Positions 48,390-64,000 of a DNA stretch of 64,000 nt are shown here, piece after piece (position 1 is the stretch's first letter; every line of letters begins with the position of its first letter). This DNA comes from Castor canadensis (lineage: Eukaryota > Chordata > Mammalia > Rodentia > Castoridae), in contig NC_133386.1 in the NCBI RefSeq assembly GCF_047511655.1, forward strand, positions 76,201,501-76,265,500, written 5' to 3'. Both the position numbers and the translations under genes were made by a program. The notes beneath the pieces are model-generated. The model did not search any database, had not been told where the DNA came from, and worked only from the letters and a program-made list of their open reading frames with translations.

Positions 48390-49010
48390 AAGGCAGGTCA
48401 ACATCAGTTCCTGACACAACAAATCTTAACAAAACAAAGACAAAGGCCTTCAAACCATACTCTAGGGGTCAAGTGGACCCAAGAATATTTCGTACTTTGT
48501 AAATCTGTAGGCCTATGTAACTTCAGCCTCATGGGCTGATGTTAGGAAGGAGCTTAACACTCCAAGCCTCTTCCCTTTCAATAAAAACTGGTGCTGGGAA
48601 AACAATTGTCATTCCTGCTCTCTTTCTAGAGATGACCTGATTTCAGTCCATTAAAAGTGAGTCACATTCATAATCCTAGCTACTCAGGAGGCTCAGGAGG
48701 CATCAGAGATCAGGAGGATTGGGCTTCAAAGCCTGCCAAGGCAAATAGTTTGAGACACCCTACTTCAAAAAAAAAAAAAAAATCACAAAAAAGGGCTGGT
48801 TGAGTGGCCCAAGGTGTAGGTCTTGAGTTCAAACCCCAGCACTGCAAAAAACAAAACAAAATGGAAGTGATTTTCTTTCCTAATAAATTCTGCTATCACT
48901 TTCACTATAGTTTTGTGTCTTGCTTGAGTTCTCTCAGCAAATGCAAGGACTGAGGTAAGTAGCTCTCCTGACTTTCTGGTAACAATTTTGGTTGACTTTC
49001 AGGTAACAGT
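48390..49010 (+). mobile_element. Possible LTR-derived sequence
   Basis: 'cctttcaataaaaactgg' (48575) and 'ctttcctaataaattctgct' (48875) resemble LTR poly(A) regions. A SINE lies between them. Weak call. Confidence 0.3.
48660..48862 (+). repeat. Dimeric B1/ID-like SINE
   Basis: B1-like half ('ataatcctagctactcagga') with a small internal duplication, poly(A), then shortened ID-like half ('gagttcaaaccccagcactg'). Confidence 0.88.
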
Positions 49011-49106
49011 AGTGAGACCTTGTCTCAAACAACAAAAAAGGACTAGGGACATAGCTCAAGTGGTAGAGCACGTCCTTAAATTTAAGAAGCCCTTGGCTCA
49101 CTCCCC
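49010..49106 (+). repeat. ID-like SINE with GATA tail
   Basis: End of a B1-like unit ('gagaccttgtctcaaac'), then 'gggacatagctcaagtggta'. It runs into the (GATA)n array. Confidence 0.75.
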
Positions 49107-49107
49107 A

Positions 49108-49152
<45 letters not shown>

Positions 49153-49153
49153 G
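49107..49153 (+). repeat. (ATAG)n microsatellite
   Basis: About 11 perfect ATAG units, probably grown from the SINE tail. Confidence 0.98.
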
Positions 49154-49159
49154 ATATAT

Positions 49160-50180
49160 TTATTTTCTTCAGACTCATATTCTGATTTTTTTCCTCTCTT
49201 GTTCTGATTAGAACTTAATGATTCCTAAGTTCTTTGTGTTACTAGAAAGTTTAGTGCTGATGAATACCTCGGTTCTTGAGTTCAACAAGAGAAGAATTCA
49301 GGCAAGACTTGAAAATGTAGTAAAAGTAATAGCAAAGTTATTAGGAAAGGAATTTAGTATAACAAGATAAAAGTGAAGAGAAATAGGGAAAAAGAAACAT
49401 TTCCTGCCCCCATGCAGGAAATGGGAGTAGAGACTCAAAATGGTGGCCTCCATCTCTCAGTCTTACTCTTTCCACGCTGGAGGAATACACGTGGCCATTG
49501 TGATATCGGATCTGGGCTCTAAAACAAAGAGGTGTCATCCAGGCCTACTCAAACCACAGGGACAATAGGTGTGTTTCAGGGCTTCCATTTGAAGACTAGT
49601 CTTTCATTCTTTTTATCCCTCCACCCATCCAAGTTGCCTGGGAGCTCCTTCACAGAGGTGCATGCAGAAACTCTGGAATGCAGACAGCCCTGTTCTAGCC
49701 AAAAGGAGATGGGAGGGAGGCTAGCTGCTCTGGCTTTATAGTTTTCACTTCCTTATTCCAATGTCTGGGTCTGGCCCTTTAGATACTTATTAAAATAAAA
49801 TAATTGCCCTGTCTCCTCATCTATCTATCCTGACTCATTTGGAAGGAGGTCAGGCACTCACTGAGTGCACTAACAACTCCCCTCACCCCAACTCCTGGCA
49901 CACAGCAGGCACCAAAGAAATGTGTTAAACAGGTTCATCATGAATTCATTGCTATCAATTTTACTAATAACTTGAAAATATCTCAGGAAAAGACTGCAAG
50001 AGAAGGAAGGATATGGAGCGAAGAAAATAAGGGATGAGATACTGTCATCCTTCAGTAGCGTGGGGAATTGGATCAAGGACACTGTGGATACCAAAGCCAC
50101 TCATATAAAAGTAGCATTTGCATGTAGACTATGATTATCCTCTCATAATCTTTATTTATTATTAATTAATTTGTTTATTA
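49160..50180. other. Intron 1, no clear feature
   Basis: Possibly LTR-derived near 49255-49460, not certain. Contains a perfect 10-bp inverted repeat at 49398-49423. Confidence 0.35.
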
Positions 50181-50244
50181 ATATTTGCAGTACTGGGGCT
50201 TGAACTCAGGGCCTGCACATGAGCCACTCCACCAGCCCTTTTTT

Positions 50245-54697
<4,453 letters not shown>

Positions 54698-55033
54698 AGC
54701 CCTTTTTTGTGATGCAGTTTTTTCAAGATAGAGTCTTGAGAACTATTTGCCCCAGCTGTCTTTGAAACTCAATCCTTCTGAGTAGCTAGGATTACAGACA
54801 TGAGCCACTGGCACCTGGCCTCTCATAAACTTTAAACTATCTCTAGATTACAAATATATTACCTAATACAATGTAAATGCTATGTAATAGTTGTTACTCC
54901 ATATTGTTTAGTGAATAATGACAAAAAAAATGTACATGTTCAGTACAGATACAATTATTTTTTCCATCTGTTTTGGGTCTGATGTTGGTTGATTCACAAA
55001 TTTGGAGTTTTGGATAGAGAGGGCTAACTGTAT

Positions 55034-55140
55034 ATTTTTTTTCTTCCTTCCTTTTTTTTTTTTTTTTGGAGACAGGGTCTTGCTACATAGACAGGCTGGC
55101 CTTGATATTGCAATCCTCTACAGGTGTGCACCTGCACACT
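55034..55140 (-). repeat. B1-like SINE monomer with poly(T)
   Basis: Long T-run then 'gagacagggtcttgctacat', 'caggctggccttgatattgc'. Confidence 0.88.
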
Positions 55141-55267
55141 GGATTCTTATTCTGCCATTTTTTTGTTCTCTCTGAACGTTCTCTTCTGTGCACTGGAAGT
55201 CTTTGAAGAAGCCACATTTGAACTGTAGAGCCTGCATATTGCTTGACCTTGGCTAACTAGAACATTG

Positions 55268-55812
55268 TGATTGTGGACAGAAAGAATGTTGTCAATCAAG
55301 AGCCAAAGTCATCATGGGCTATCTTTTTGGTGGGACTGGGGTTTGAACTAAGGGCTTTGTGCTTGCACAGCAGGTGCTCTATTGCTTGAGTCACACCTCT
55401 AATCCATTTTGCTCTGGTTATTTTGGAGATGGGGTTTGATGGGCTATCTTTTAATAGCCATTTAGTATTGCAGCAAGGAGGAGGGCTAGCAAAGAAACAG
55501 ACAGGCTGTGTTCTGATGAGACAGGGGGAAGGAATGGCAAGCAGAGAGATAAAACTTAAAGAACTGAAACATGAAGATCACATAGCACTGGGAAAATGAA
55601 ATAGCCAATGAAGTCACATGCAGCCATATGTGGGTTGAGCTTTGCTTTTTGCTTCTGTAACCTGCTTGCAAGGGTATATAAGGTGAAACCCCTTTGTTCT
55701 TGGGGCTCAGCCTTTGGACATGAGTCTGCTGAGTCTGTGCCGGCACAATAAACATTGCTTCCTGCTAAATCACCTCAGTGTCTCGTATCTCAGCTTGAGA
55801 TTCCCAGAACAC
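55268..55812 (+). mobile_element. Probable solo LTR with nested SINE
   Basis: Promoter-like 'gggtatataaggtgaa' near 55671 and 'cacaataaacattgc' near 55744 are spaced as LTR TATA box and poly(A) signal. The sequence ends CCCAGAACA. The left boundary is approximate. No internal retroviral sequence adjoins it. Confidence 0.65.
55313..55452 (-). repeat. ID-like SINE nested in the LTR, with target-site duplication
   Basis: Body 55327-55438 ('actggggtttgaactaaggg', 'cagcaggtgctctattgctt'). Flanking ATGGGCTATCTTTT copies lie at 55313-55326 and 55439-55452. Confidence 0.88.
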
Positions 55813-55814
55813 TA

Positions 55815-58800
55815 TCAATCTCTATATCTGACCTAACATCCTCATGACTATGAGATAAAACTCTTGAAATGTATCACACTGCTAAGATTATCAGACCTCT
55901 CTAGCTTCCATCAACTCTAAAGTTAAGAATTCCATACATTAACATTTTAATCCTATAGAAGAGATTTTCCTCACTCTGCTGTAACCCGCCTATCTGATGA
56001 CCCCACCAACGTGTTTGGTAAATGCATTGATTTATGATTTCTTTTGTGCTGTGACTATAAACGTTCATGTAACCTCTTCCACAGTAAAACATGTCATTCA
56101 GGGTAACGAATTTCTGTTCCAGGACCATGGTCACTCACATTCACCTCAGAATAAACTTTTCTTATTTCCTTTAAAGCAGAGTTGGCAGTTTACATTAACA
56201 TAGCTAAACTGTTACTGCCACTTACTGTTTGACCATCATCTTAGGCAAGTAATTTCTATGGTCCTAAATCACATTCTTTTTCACTCATGTTTTGCTTTTC
56301 AAACATTTCATTTCTGATACTGAGCTCATTCACTCAATAATCCTAGCTGGAATGTTTTTACTACCAACACTAACTTTCATCAAATGTCAGTTCTTGTAAT
56401 TTAAGAGAGTTAAGCCTAGTAAAATGACCTTCAAGATCTCCAACAACAGAATCAAGGAGATACAATGTAAGCATCTGTCCAGATCCCTGCACTTCCCACA
56501 CCGCCCCCCATTTTCTTTTGTAGGAAAAAGCCTAAAAGACTATGTTGTTGTTTTAAAAGAAAACAGAAAAAGAACTGATCATCTTGCATGAAAGAAACTT
56601 TCTAACTCTCCACCTACCTTAGCTCAGGATGTTTGAGGACAAAATACCTGAAACACTGCCTGCCATTTAAAGTCATAAGTGAAAATGTAAGGACAAAGGG
56701 AATTTGATTCTTCTGTGACTCAGAATCCTATTGTTAATGAACTCTGAGGAATACAATCTGATGTTTCTAATACCTTCTGCAAGTATTTAATATTTACACT
56801 GGTTGTGAATAGTTTATGAAAGCCCTTTGCTTTGAAGAAATCTGTTGACCAAGTATAAGTCCCAGAAAGTTCTATGAGTCAGTAATGAAGGAATAAGGGT
56901 ATTTTAAGGTTCCTGATTCCAACTTTCTACCCTGCAATTAGGAGTGATGGAAAACTTGTGTCTAAAGTTTGGTTTGTAATTGACATGAATTCTGTTATAG
57001 GCCAAAGTCCATTTTCCTTTTGGGATAAGCAATGTTCTTACTTGGAAGAAATTTCAGATGATTTTGAGGTAATCATATCTTTATTTGTTTATTTCCAATG
57101 CACTAGATGCCAAAAAGAATCCAAAATGGTATTCAATCCTCTTTTGAATACCAAATTAAATGGGAGGTACCTGATACCCATTCAAGGTAAAGTGAAAAGA
57201 AATGCATGATTTGATAATACCACTCCCTGCAGCCCTCACCCTGTCCATGGCAGATGCCAATTAATTCACTGAGTCAGTTTTTTCAACGGAGTTTAGAGTG
57301 AGCCTTGGAATCCTTTTTATCATGGCACTGCAGGGTATGAAAAATCAACCACAGATGGTACTTAAGATGAAATTATTTTCCATCCTTTCACTAAGATATT
57401 AATTATGAGCATGGAATCTATCCACTTTTAACAACAGTAAAAGCATCTTTAGCAAGTAACAAATGCTAGAGGGAACAACTTTAAATAAGGAGGAAAGAAT
57501 CTTGACTTTTCTGTGTGTACCACATTTGATCAATAAATAGGTGAATGCAACCTGCAACTTAATTCAGCACTCATGCTGAAACTCTATTGCCGGACCACAC
57601 TGTCCTCTGAGTCAATGTGACTGACGTCTCTGTTTCCTACAGTTCTGCCTAAGAGGACTGCCATTTATGCATTTGTTCTTTTCACCTATAAACAAATGCA
57701 GCCATTGGTATTGACCTTCCTAGGGTCAATACCAATAAGAGAAATGAACACACTTGGTATGACAACAGGTCAGAATGGGTGGCTAACGTGGGACAATGAC
57801 CAAGGCTACTCTTCATGGTCTGGAGAAGGGGATACAGAGGTCTGTGGCCATCATAAAAGCCACTCATTATTCTGGAATATTTTCGTGAAATCTTCCATCT
57901 TCTGATTATCCAGTTAAATTAATCAAAGCAATGTCTTCCCTTGTTACTAAAAAATTAAACAATGTGCATTGATTCACTCCCATAATCCACTAAAATGTAT
58001 CTAACACAAAATACTCAGTGATCATTTACTAGATGAATGAAGAAAAAATAAAAATCTGTTAGGGAGAGAAAAGAAAACAAATTCTGAAGTCTGGAGTTAT
58101 TGGGTCTTAAGACCCTGGTCCAGTTGCCTCAGGTGGCCCTTATCCTTCAGTACAAGTACTATTTTCTTTGTGTACTGTAATGGGTTGGAGGGAGTTACAA
58201 AACACAGCCTTTTTGGCTACAGTCACCAAATTGGTAAGAGTTCTGCTTTGAAAGCCTTTAGTGAATGAGCACCAGGACTACCTAGTCATAATTTTAGCAA
58301 ACCATCAAATCACAAAAGGTGAGCAAACCACCAAGCCTTGAAAACTGAAAGAACCTCACAGCCAAGGAAGAAGTGAGGCTGTCCACTTCCTCAACTAGAG
58401 TATGCATGTCCCCAAATAACCAACACTGTAAGGTCACAGTGGGCCAGCTCTCACAAGCTCTTGAGGCAGCACTGTTGGTTAGTTTGCTTTAACATGAAGC
58501 AGAATTTTCCTTCCAGTGTTATGAGAAAAGTTTGAAACAAGCAAAGTGGAGTACAGACATTTTGAAAATGTGCCCACCTGGGAGGCAAGGGTGGTGCCTC
58601 TGCTCTTTTCTTACTTCAGGACACACTTTATGGAGTTTACTGATCACTGCTCCTTCTCCCTTCACCTCCCCATACCTCCCCACTATCCCACAGCCAGACA
58701 GTCCCCTGCCAGGGGACACTTCCCACCAGTGATCCCATGAATGGCACAGTCAGGAGGACACATGTGGCCCCAGAAGTTGGAAACACTAAGAATCATCAGC

Positions 58801-59735
58801 CCTATCCTTCTCTCTTCTGCCCCAAGGCCTGAAATTTTCCATTGCTTCCACTCCTGCCCCAAACCTATGCAGTCTTGGTCTCCACAGTACTCCCACTGCC
58901 AGCTCTGCTAGGTCACCCCTCATGTGAGAGTTCCAGAATCTTCTGGCTAGAAGACTTTTCATTCATTCACTGCAACCTGCCAGAGAGGGATGCTCAAAAA
59001 CACCCTCTGCCTACCTCTGACGTAAGCTAAGCCTCTTAAAGGCTTTCCACTTGCCACAGAAATGAAAGTCAGACACCATACAGACCCTCACTGATCTCCC
59101 CGGGGTGTTCCTAGCTGCATCATTTTTTTCTGTCAGGCGTCCAGGTGCCCTGAGTTCCAGGAACACAAAATCCCCCAGACGCACTGAGCAGCTTACAATA
59201 CAGTCGGTTCAATGTGACTTCCTTGAAATGCCTCTGTGATGCCTTTACGGCAGATATCACTCTCTGGTGTGTCCCCATAGCTCACACTCACATCTCTCAC
59301 AGCACTTCTCCTCACTGTGGCTGTCAGTTCACACAATGACTGCCCCTGTACTGCTGGTGACACCAGGACATTGGCTGACACCAATGTCCGGGAGATGTTT
59401 ACTGAATAAGCAACAAAACTACTCATTTCATCTTTTTTTAAATAGGCTCCAGTTTACTCTATGATTTGGTGTGCAAGCCATTAGAACTTTACAGAAGGTA
59501 GCAAGCAAACTTGGTAAATAGTAGTTAAGTGCTCTTTCACTTGTACAATTAGAGAAACCAAGCTGCTAGGAGATAGGTGAAAAATTGAGCTGACTCTTCC
59601 ACACTCTGACCCCCTACACCCTACCCTGAACAATCGCCCAGGTACTCTTGTTTTCATTCCCTGCATTTTAATTTGTAAGTTACCTTTATATGTTTACTAA
59701 TATCTTACTGGCACTCAGTTGTTTGTGAATGTGAC
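55815..59735. other. Intron 1, long repeat-poor DNA
   Basis: 3.9 kb in which I recognise no transposon or coding exon. It contains the paired inverted repeats at 57669-57736 and a 17-nt palindrome at 58701-58717. Regulatory DNA is possible but not shown. Confidence 0.5.
57669..57736. repeat. Two adjacent perfect inverted repeats
   Basis: GCATTTGTT (57669-57677) pairs with AACAAATGC (57691-57699). ATTGGTATTGACC (57704-57716) pairs with GGTCAATACCAAT (57724-57736) across a 7-nt loop. Confidence 0.95.
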
Positions 59736-59740
59736 ACATT

Positions 59741-60042
59741 GGGTGTAATGGCTCAGGCCTATAATCCTAACGGAGGCAGAGATCAGGAGGATCACAGTTC
59801 AAGGTCAGCCTGGGCAAAAAGTTCTCCAAGTCCCATCTCATTATGTGTCTGTCATCCCAGTTTTGTAGAAAGTGTGAGTAGGAGACAGTGGTCTAGGCTG
59901 GTCCAGACAAAACTGTAAGACCCTATTCTAAAGATAACAAAAGAAAAAGGGCTGAGGGTATGGCTCAAGTGGTAGAGTGCCTGCCTAGCAAGCACAGGCC
60001 TCTGAGTTCAAACCCTAGTTCTAAAACAAAAACAAAAACAAA
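59741..60042 (+). repeat. Trimeric SINE (B1 + B1-like + ID)
   Basis: Same order as 12264-12607: B1-like ('caggcctataatcctaacgg'), second unit ('tgtcatcccagttttgtaga' ... 'taggctggtccagac'), ID-like ('gggctgagggtatggctcaa' ... 'gagttcaaaccctag'), CAAAAA tail. Confidence 0.9.
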
Positions 60043-60044
60043 AA

Positions 60045-60370
60045 CACCTTGTTGAATTGTTCTGTGTGTATTTCTCCTGCGTGGATACAAACATTATTTA
60101 GATTTTACTTTGAAGTAGGGAGGACATGGAATTTCATGAAAGTCTCTTTGTTATCAATCTGCTCAGATTATCAACTATTTGGTCTATCAAAGGATATCTA
60201 CATCTGAATTTCATAGGTTCAGTTTTGTTCACAGAGGACTTTAAAAGATAACAAAGAATTTAACAGAAGGGAATTTCAAGAAAAAAATTTAAGGGCAAAA
60301 AGCATGACAAAAAGAAATAATGATAGGTCAGACTTTTATGCTACATGGCCAAGCCTGTTTGCATATTAAC
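60045..60370. other. Intron 1, no recognised feature
   Basis: AT-rich unique-looking DNA. Confidence 0.45.
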
Positions 60371-60540
60371 TCACTTAATCGTTATAGTGCTTGGAGGCAG
60401 GTGCTGTTATATCCCCTTTTCATAGACAAGGAAACTGAAGCACAGGGCTCCTACAACTATCAAGTGGCAAAGCTGAGATCTGAACAAAGGTGTGAGGCTT
60501 TAGTAGTCAGCTATTACTCTGCTACACTGTTCCTAATATA
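60370..60540 (-). repeat. MIR-like element
   Basis: 'atccccttttcatagacaag', 'gaaactgaagcacagggctc', 'caagtggcaaagctgagatc' follow the MIR core; orientation uncertain. Confidence 0.6.
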
Positions 60541-60672
60541 TATGTCTGGAAGTGACAGTATCACTCATCATCTTGCTAGTTTCTCAAGGGTTCTAGAGTG
60601 CCAAGTAACAACATGACGGTTCTTGTCCTAAGAAAGCTGGTAAGGCAGACAGGAAGCAAGCAAAACTTTAGC

Positions 60673-60803
60673 ACATCCATCCGTCTATCCACCCATCCAT
60701 CCATCTACTTGCTCATTCATCCATCCATCTACCCACATATTCATCCATCCATCCATCCATCCATGTACCCATCCATCTACCTACCCATCCATCAACCCAA
60801 CTA
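60673..60803 (+). repeat. (CATC)n-like imperfect microsatellite
   Basis: Repeated CATC with interrupting variants over 130 nt. Confidence 0.97.
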
Positions 60804-60899
60804 TCAGTTGCTTGCCCAGCTCAAGAGGGCAAGCTTCACCCAATGTGGCCATTCCAGGAAAACTCACAAGCAAATAACACCAATGATTTAAATAAGTGA

Positions 60900-62020
60900 G
60901 GGAATGAGAATGAGAAGGGGTGAGGCATCAACAATAAAGATAAGAGGTAAAGAAAAGAGGTTTTCACAGGTCAGAGGAAAACCAAGCAAAGAAAATTTGA
61001 TTCAAGAGCAGTGGGGTATGCATAGTGCAGAAGAAAATTATTTTTAATCCATAGAAATCAATTGCAATAATATCAAAAAGATGTTTGTCAGAGATTTGAG
61101 GAACATTTATTTAGATAGTCACACACCAGTTCATCTTGCTAAGGACTGGAGATTGCAGCAAACCCTACAATTAAAGCCCTATAATTTAAGACTTAAGAAG
61201 ACATCCTGGTCTAGCACATGATGGAGCTCAGGTGGAATCCCTCAAGGACACTGAACAGAATCTTTAAAATGGAAGGATTACAAGTTACATTTGGTTTGGT
61301 TGAGACATTTCTGGCATCATCCTTGAGCAGGGCATGCTGGCGCAGGCAGGTGAGTGTGCCAGTTCACCGACTGGCAGGAAAGATCCTGGGGCTCAACAAG
61401 GCTCACCTTCATATCATCATTTGTTGAAAGAATGAACAAATGAACAAGTACTGAACAGATAGCATATCACACTTTCTGTGTTAGTTGGAAATATGTACAC
61501 TATTCAAACATGTAAAACATGTATGTCACTGTTACATTTAGAATTGGTTGCTCAACTAATGGAGGTCCAAGCAGGTTCAACTATATCTCTGGGGGGACAG
61601 AGGCTCCACTTAATGTTTAGAGTACATATAGAAGCAATTATTCAAGTGAAGGGAAAGAAGCATCAAGAGAAGTTTTTAATTTTTGTCATGGGGCTAAAGG
61701 AAATAGACACTGAAGGAATTTATAGGGCATTCAGCTGTACTTGGAGTGAAGCTTCCAGAAGGTTGTGGGATTTGCTTGGTTCCTTCAGTTAATAAAATAC
61801 AGATGCTAGGACGGAACAAGATGAACTAAGACACTGGCTTTGCTTCCTCCTCCCTCCACTTAACCTAAGCCAGGCTTATCAAGCCCCACTCTTGTCTGGA
61901 ACTCATACTGATACCAGGGAGGCAGAGGCTGCAGAAGCAGCTCCTCATGGTGATAGAGACTCTTCCCATCTCTGAGACTTGGGGAACCACTGACTCCCAG
62001 CACTGTGAAGTATCTAGCAA
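60900..62020. other. Intron 1, no recognised feature
   Basis: ORFs of up to 104 codons (61478-61792) look random; no domain recognised. Confidence 0.4.
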
Positions 62021-62024
62021 CAAT

Positions 62025-62350
62025 AAATTTTTTGGGGGGAATGGTACTAGGGTTTGAACTCAGGGTTTGCACCTGACAGGCAGGCACTCTATCACTTTAG
62101 CCATGCCCAAAAGCCATTTTTGCTTTAGTTACTTTTCGGGTAGGGTCTCACACTTTTTGCCCTGGGGTGGCCTGGACCACTATCCTCTACCTTATACTTG
62201 GGATTACAGAGGGTGTACCACCACATCTGGTTTGTTGAGATGGGGTCTCCCTCATTTTTTTGTGGGGGGTGATAGCCTCTAACTGCCAGTCTACTGATAT
62301 CTGCCTCTGGAATAGCTGGGATTAAAGCTGTGAGCCACCATAACCAGCCC
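62025..62350 (-). repeat. Trimeric SINE (B1 + B1-like + ID)
   Basis: Minus orientation: ID-like ('tagggtttgaactcagggtt'), then one 7SL-like unit ('gggtagggtctcacactttt' ... 'tgtaccaccacatctgg') and another ('gagatggggtctccctcatt' ... 'gagccaccataaccagccc'). Confidence 0.88.
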
Positions 62351-62419
62351 TTTTTTTTGTCTTTTTAAAAATACCATTGTCTGGGTTTGACCCCCTACCC
62401 AAGGGAAGATGGTATGGGG

Positions 62420-62720
62420 ATGGATATTATTATTATTTTTATTAGGATATTTGTTGTACAGGGGGATTCAGTGTGAATCCAAATAAGTTTATATTGTACA
62501 TTGGTTAGATTACCCCCACCACCTTTCCCCTGGCTCCACATAAAGCAATTGCAAGAGGTTTCATTGTTTTATTTCAAATAATTATATGAAGAGCATCAAT
62601 TGTATTCCTTCACCTTAATGGGGATGGCTATTATTGTCATCAAGATCTCTCAAGCTTCCCAAACTAATGTTGCTAATTTGTTATCCCCTTCTTCCCCCAC
62701 ACAAGGCTTTGTTATTAAAG
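62420..62720 (-). mobile_element. L1 3'-end fragment
   Basis: 'tttttattaggatatttgtt', 'acagggggattcagtgtgaa', 'aaagcaattgcaagaggttt', 'cattgttttatttcaaataa': a recurrent 3'-end family, related to 28928-29000. Confidence 0.6.
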
Positions 62721-62848
62721 ATAAAGTAATTCTGGGAGTTTCCTTTCTGTTTTATTCTGTTTTATGGTGGGAGTTCTTTAATATGAGAGACTTTGTAACC
62801 ACTTGAATGTGGTTATACATTCTCTTCTCCCCTTCCTTCCTTTCTTCT

Positions 62849-62921
62849 GTACTGGGAATCGAACTCAGGGCTTTGCATATGCTAGGCAAGCACTCTACCA
62901 AGAACCTACATTCCCAACCCT
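62849..62921 (-). repeat. ID-like SINE monomer
   Basis: 'tactgggaatcgaactcagg', 'gctaggcaagcactctacca'. Closer to the classical ID consensus than the other copies. Confidence 0.85.
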
Positions 62922-63179
62922 ACTTTGCTTTTCTTGGGAATTAGTTACTTGGGAAAGAGACATTGGTCCTGTTGATTTGGACGCAGGTAATAAACAGGAG
63001 GGCCAAATGTGGTATCTTCGACAGGCCAGATTAGTTGAAGAATTCCATGCACAAGTGTTAGAATTTTGCTCTTCTGCTGTGCTCTGTTTTCCCTCTCTCC
63101 TTTGCAGCTCTCGCTCAGTCTCTCTGTGTGGGTAAGGAGGGTCAAGTGGGCTACCATAATGTGAACTGTAAGTTTTCAC

Positions 63180-63231
63180 CCTAGCAGATCTTAGTCACTG
63201 TCCTCGCCTAGCAGATCTTAGTCACTGTCCT
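63180..63231 (+). repeat. Exact 25-bp tandem duplication
   Basis: Copies at 63180-63204 and 63207-63231 (starting CCTAGCAGATCTTAGTCACT) are separated by CG. Confidence 0.95.
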
Positions 63232-63848
63232 TAGCACTTGGCATAAAGTCTGGCCCATGGTGGTGCTGAATGAAGATCTGTGGACCGAATGAATAAATGA
63301 GCTTCAAACACTATAGGCTCAACTGGGCTACTACTCCTTTAGCCAGCATTTCTGTTACTAACAATGTAACTCTCCAGAGCATCCTGGGGACCTCTTCACC
63401 TGGCCAGCTGGAGGTAGCAGACAGACGGCTCATGCTAACTCTCCACAAGGAAACAGCTTCCTCACTCCCGCTGTCCCCATCCACCTCAAGTAACTGTGAG
63501 GGAGAAACAAGAGTCACCAAGCAAGCAGACCAGAGTCTAAAATTAAGCGCAGAGAAAAAACTGAGAGTTGGCAGATTACAAGCAAGAGAAATGGCTGGGC
63601 AGGGCTGAGGTGGCATGGAAGAAACCGTCCTCTCATTTTGTAGATAAGGAATCTACTGCCAAACTCACTAGCTGATGAGTAGAAGAGCCAAGATGTAAAA
63701 CCTGGTGTCTTGATGCCCCGTCCAAATCCCTTTCCATTGCTCCTGTCTGCCATAGCTCCATGGGTTCAGGCATATCCAGTAAGCCTGGGCGAAAGCCTTC
63801 AGATCGCATTTTACTGTTTGAAATAGCAGGTCTCGGCTGTCAGGGAGT
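63232..63848. other. Intron 1, no clear feature
   Basis: A weak L2/MIR tail (63232-63300, 'gtggtgctgaatgaag', 'gaatgaataaatg') and a MIR-like stretch at 63630-63715. No exon 1 of NT5E seen. Confidence 0.4.
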
Positions 63849-64000
63849 GCTATGGTTTGAATGTCCTCATCAAAACTCACATTGTAATATAGTTTCCATT
63901 GTGAGGTAGTAAGAGGTGATTAGGTGTGAGGACTGTGCCTTCATGGATGGATTAATCCAGTTGTTAATCTTGAGAGTGGGTCTGTTAGAAGAGCCAGTTT
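63849..64000 (+). mobile_element. MaLR-type LTR, 5' part, cut by window end
   Basis: Starts 'tgctatggtttgaatgtcc', then 'ggtagtaagaggtgattagg' and 'atggatggattaatcc', as in MLT1/MST LTRs. Confidence 0.75.

Noticed and set aside
60673..60803. Regularly repeated CATC words resembling an array
   Set aside because: A simple tetranucleotide microsatellite; no spacer/repeat structure as in CRISPR, which is not expected in a mammalian genome.

Overview
The window is mammalian nuclear DNA, most likely rodent. Long introns, L1 elements and dense SINEs dominate. The SINEs are dimers of a 7SL-derived (B1-like) half and a tRNA-derived (ID-like) half. That repertoire fits a beaver / kangaroo-rat / squirrel-type rodent better than mouse or rat; beaver (Castor) is my best guess, inferred from repeat style only.

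The only cellular gene I can support is NT5E (ecto-5'-nucleotidase, CD73) on the minus strand. Eight coding exons lie at 43762-43984, 41333-41521, 21584-21781, 20251-20405, 19115-19220, 18142-18291, 16638-16838 and 14492-14655. All have AG/GT junctions and compatible phases, and together they encode what corresponds to residues 114-574 of the 574-residue human protein (human exons 2-9). Exon 1 (signal peptide and first metal ligands) is not seen and must lie beyond 64000. The 3'UTR runs to about 12750, with an AATAAA signal at 12773-12768 on the minus strand. NT5E hydrolyses extracellular AMP to adenosine at the cell surface as a GPI-anchored dimer. The catalytic and GPI features visible in these exons are intact, so the gene looks functional.

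Layout. 1-9860: nested L1 elements downstream of NT5E, including a recent copy with an open ORF2 end at the window edge and a 2.4-kb compound L1 insertion flanked by a 17-nt target-site duplication. 9861-12750: intergenic DNA with MaLR-type LTR fragments and SINEs. 12750-43984: NT5E exons 9 to 2. Intron 3 (19.5 kb) holds a degenerate class I (gamma-type) endogenous retrovirus at 22548-27296, antisense to the gene, with both LTRs, a tRNA-Thr primer-binding site and large internal deletions. 43985-64000: part of NT5E intron 1, with a 4.45-kb minus-strand L1 that splits a SINE, a probable solo LTR, many SINEs and repeat-poor DNA.

I found no novel multi-gene system. The most informative observations are the trimeric SINE that moved as one unit, the compound L1 insertion, the ERV structure, a miR-30-type site in the NT5E 3'UTR, a strong CTCF-like motif in intron 3, and paired perfect inverted repeats in intron 1.
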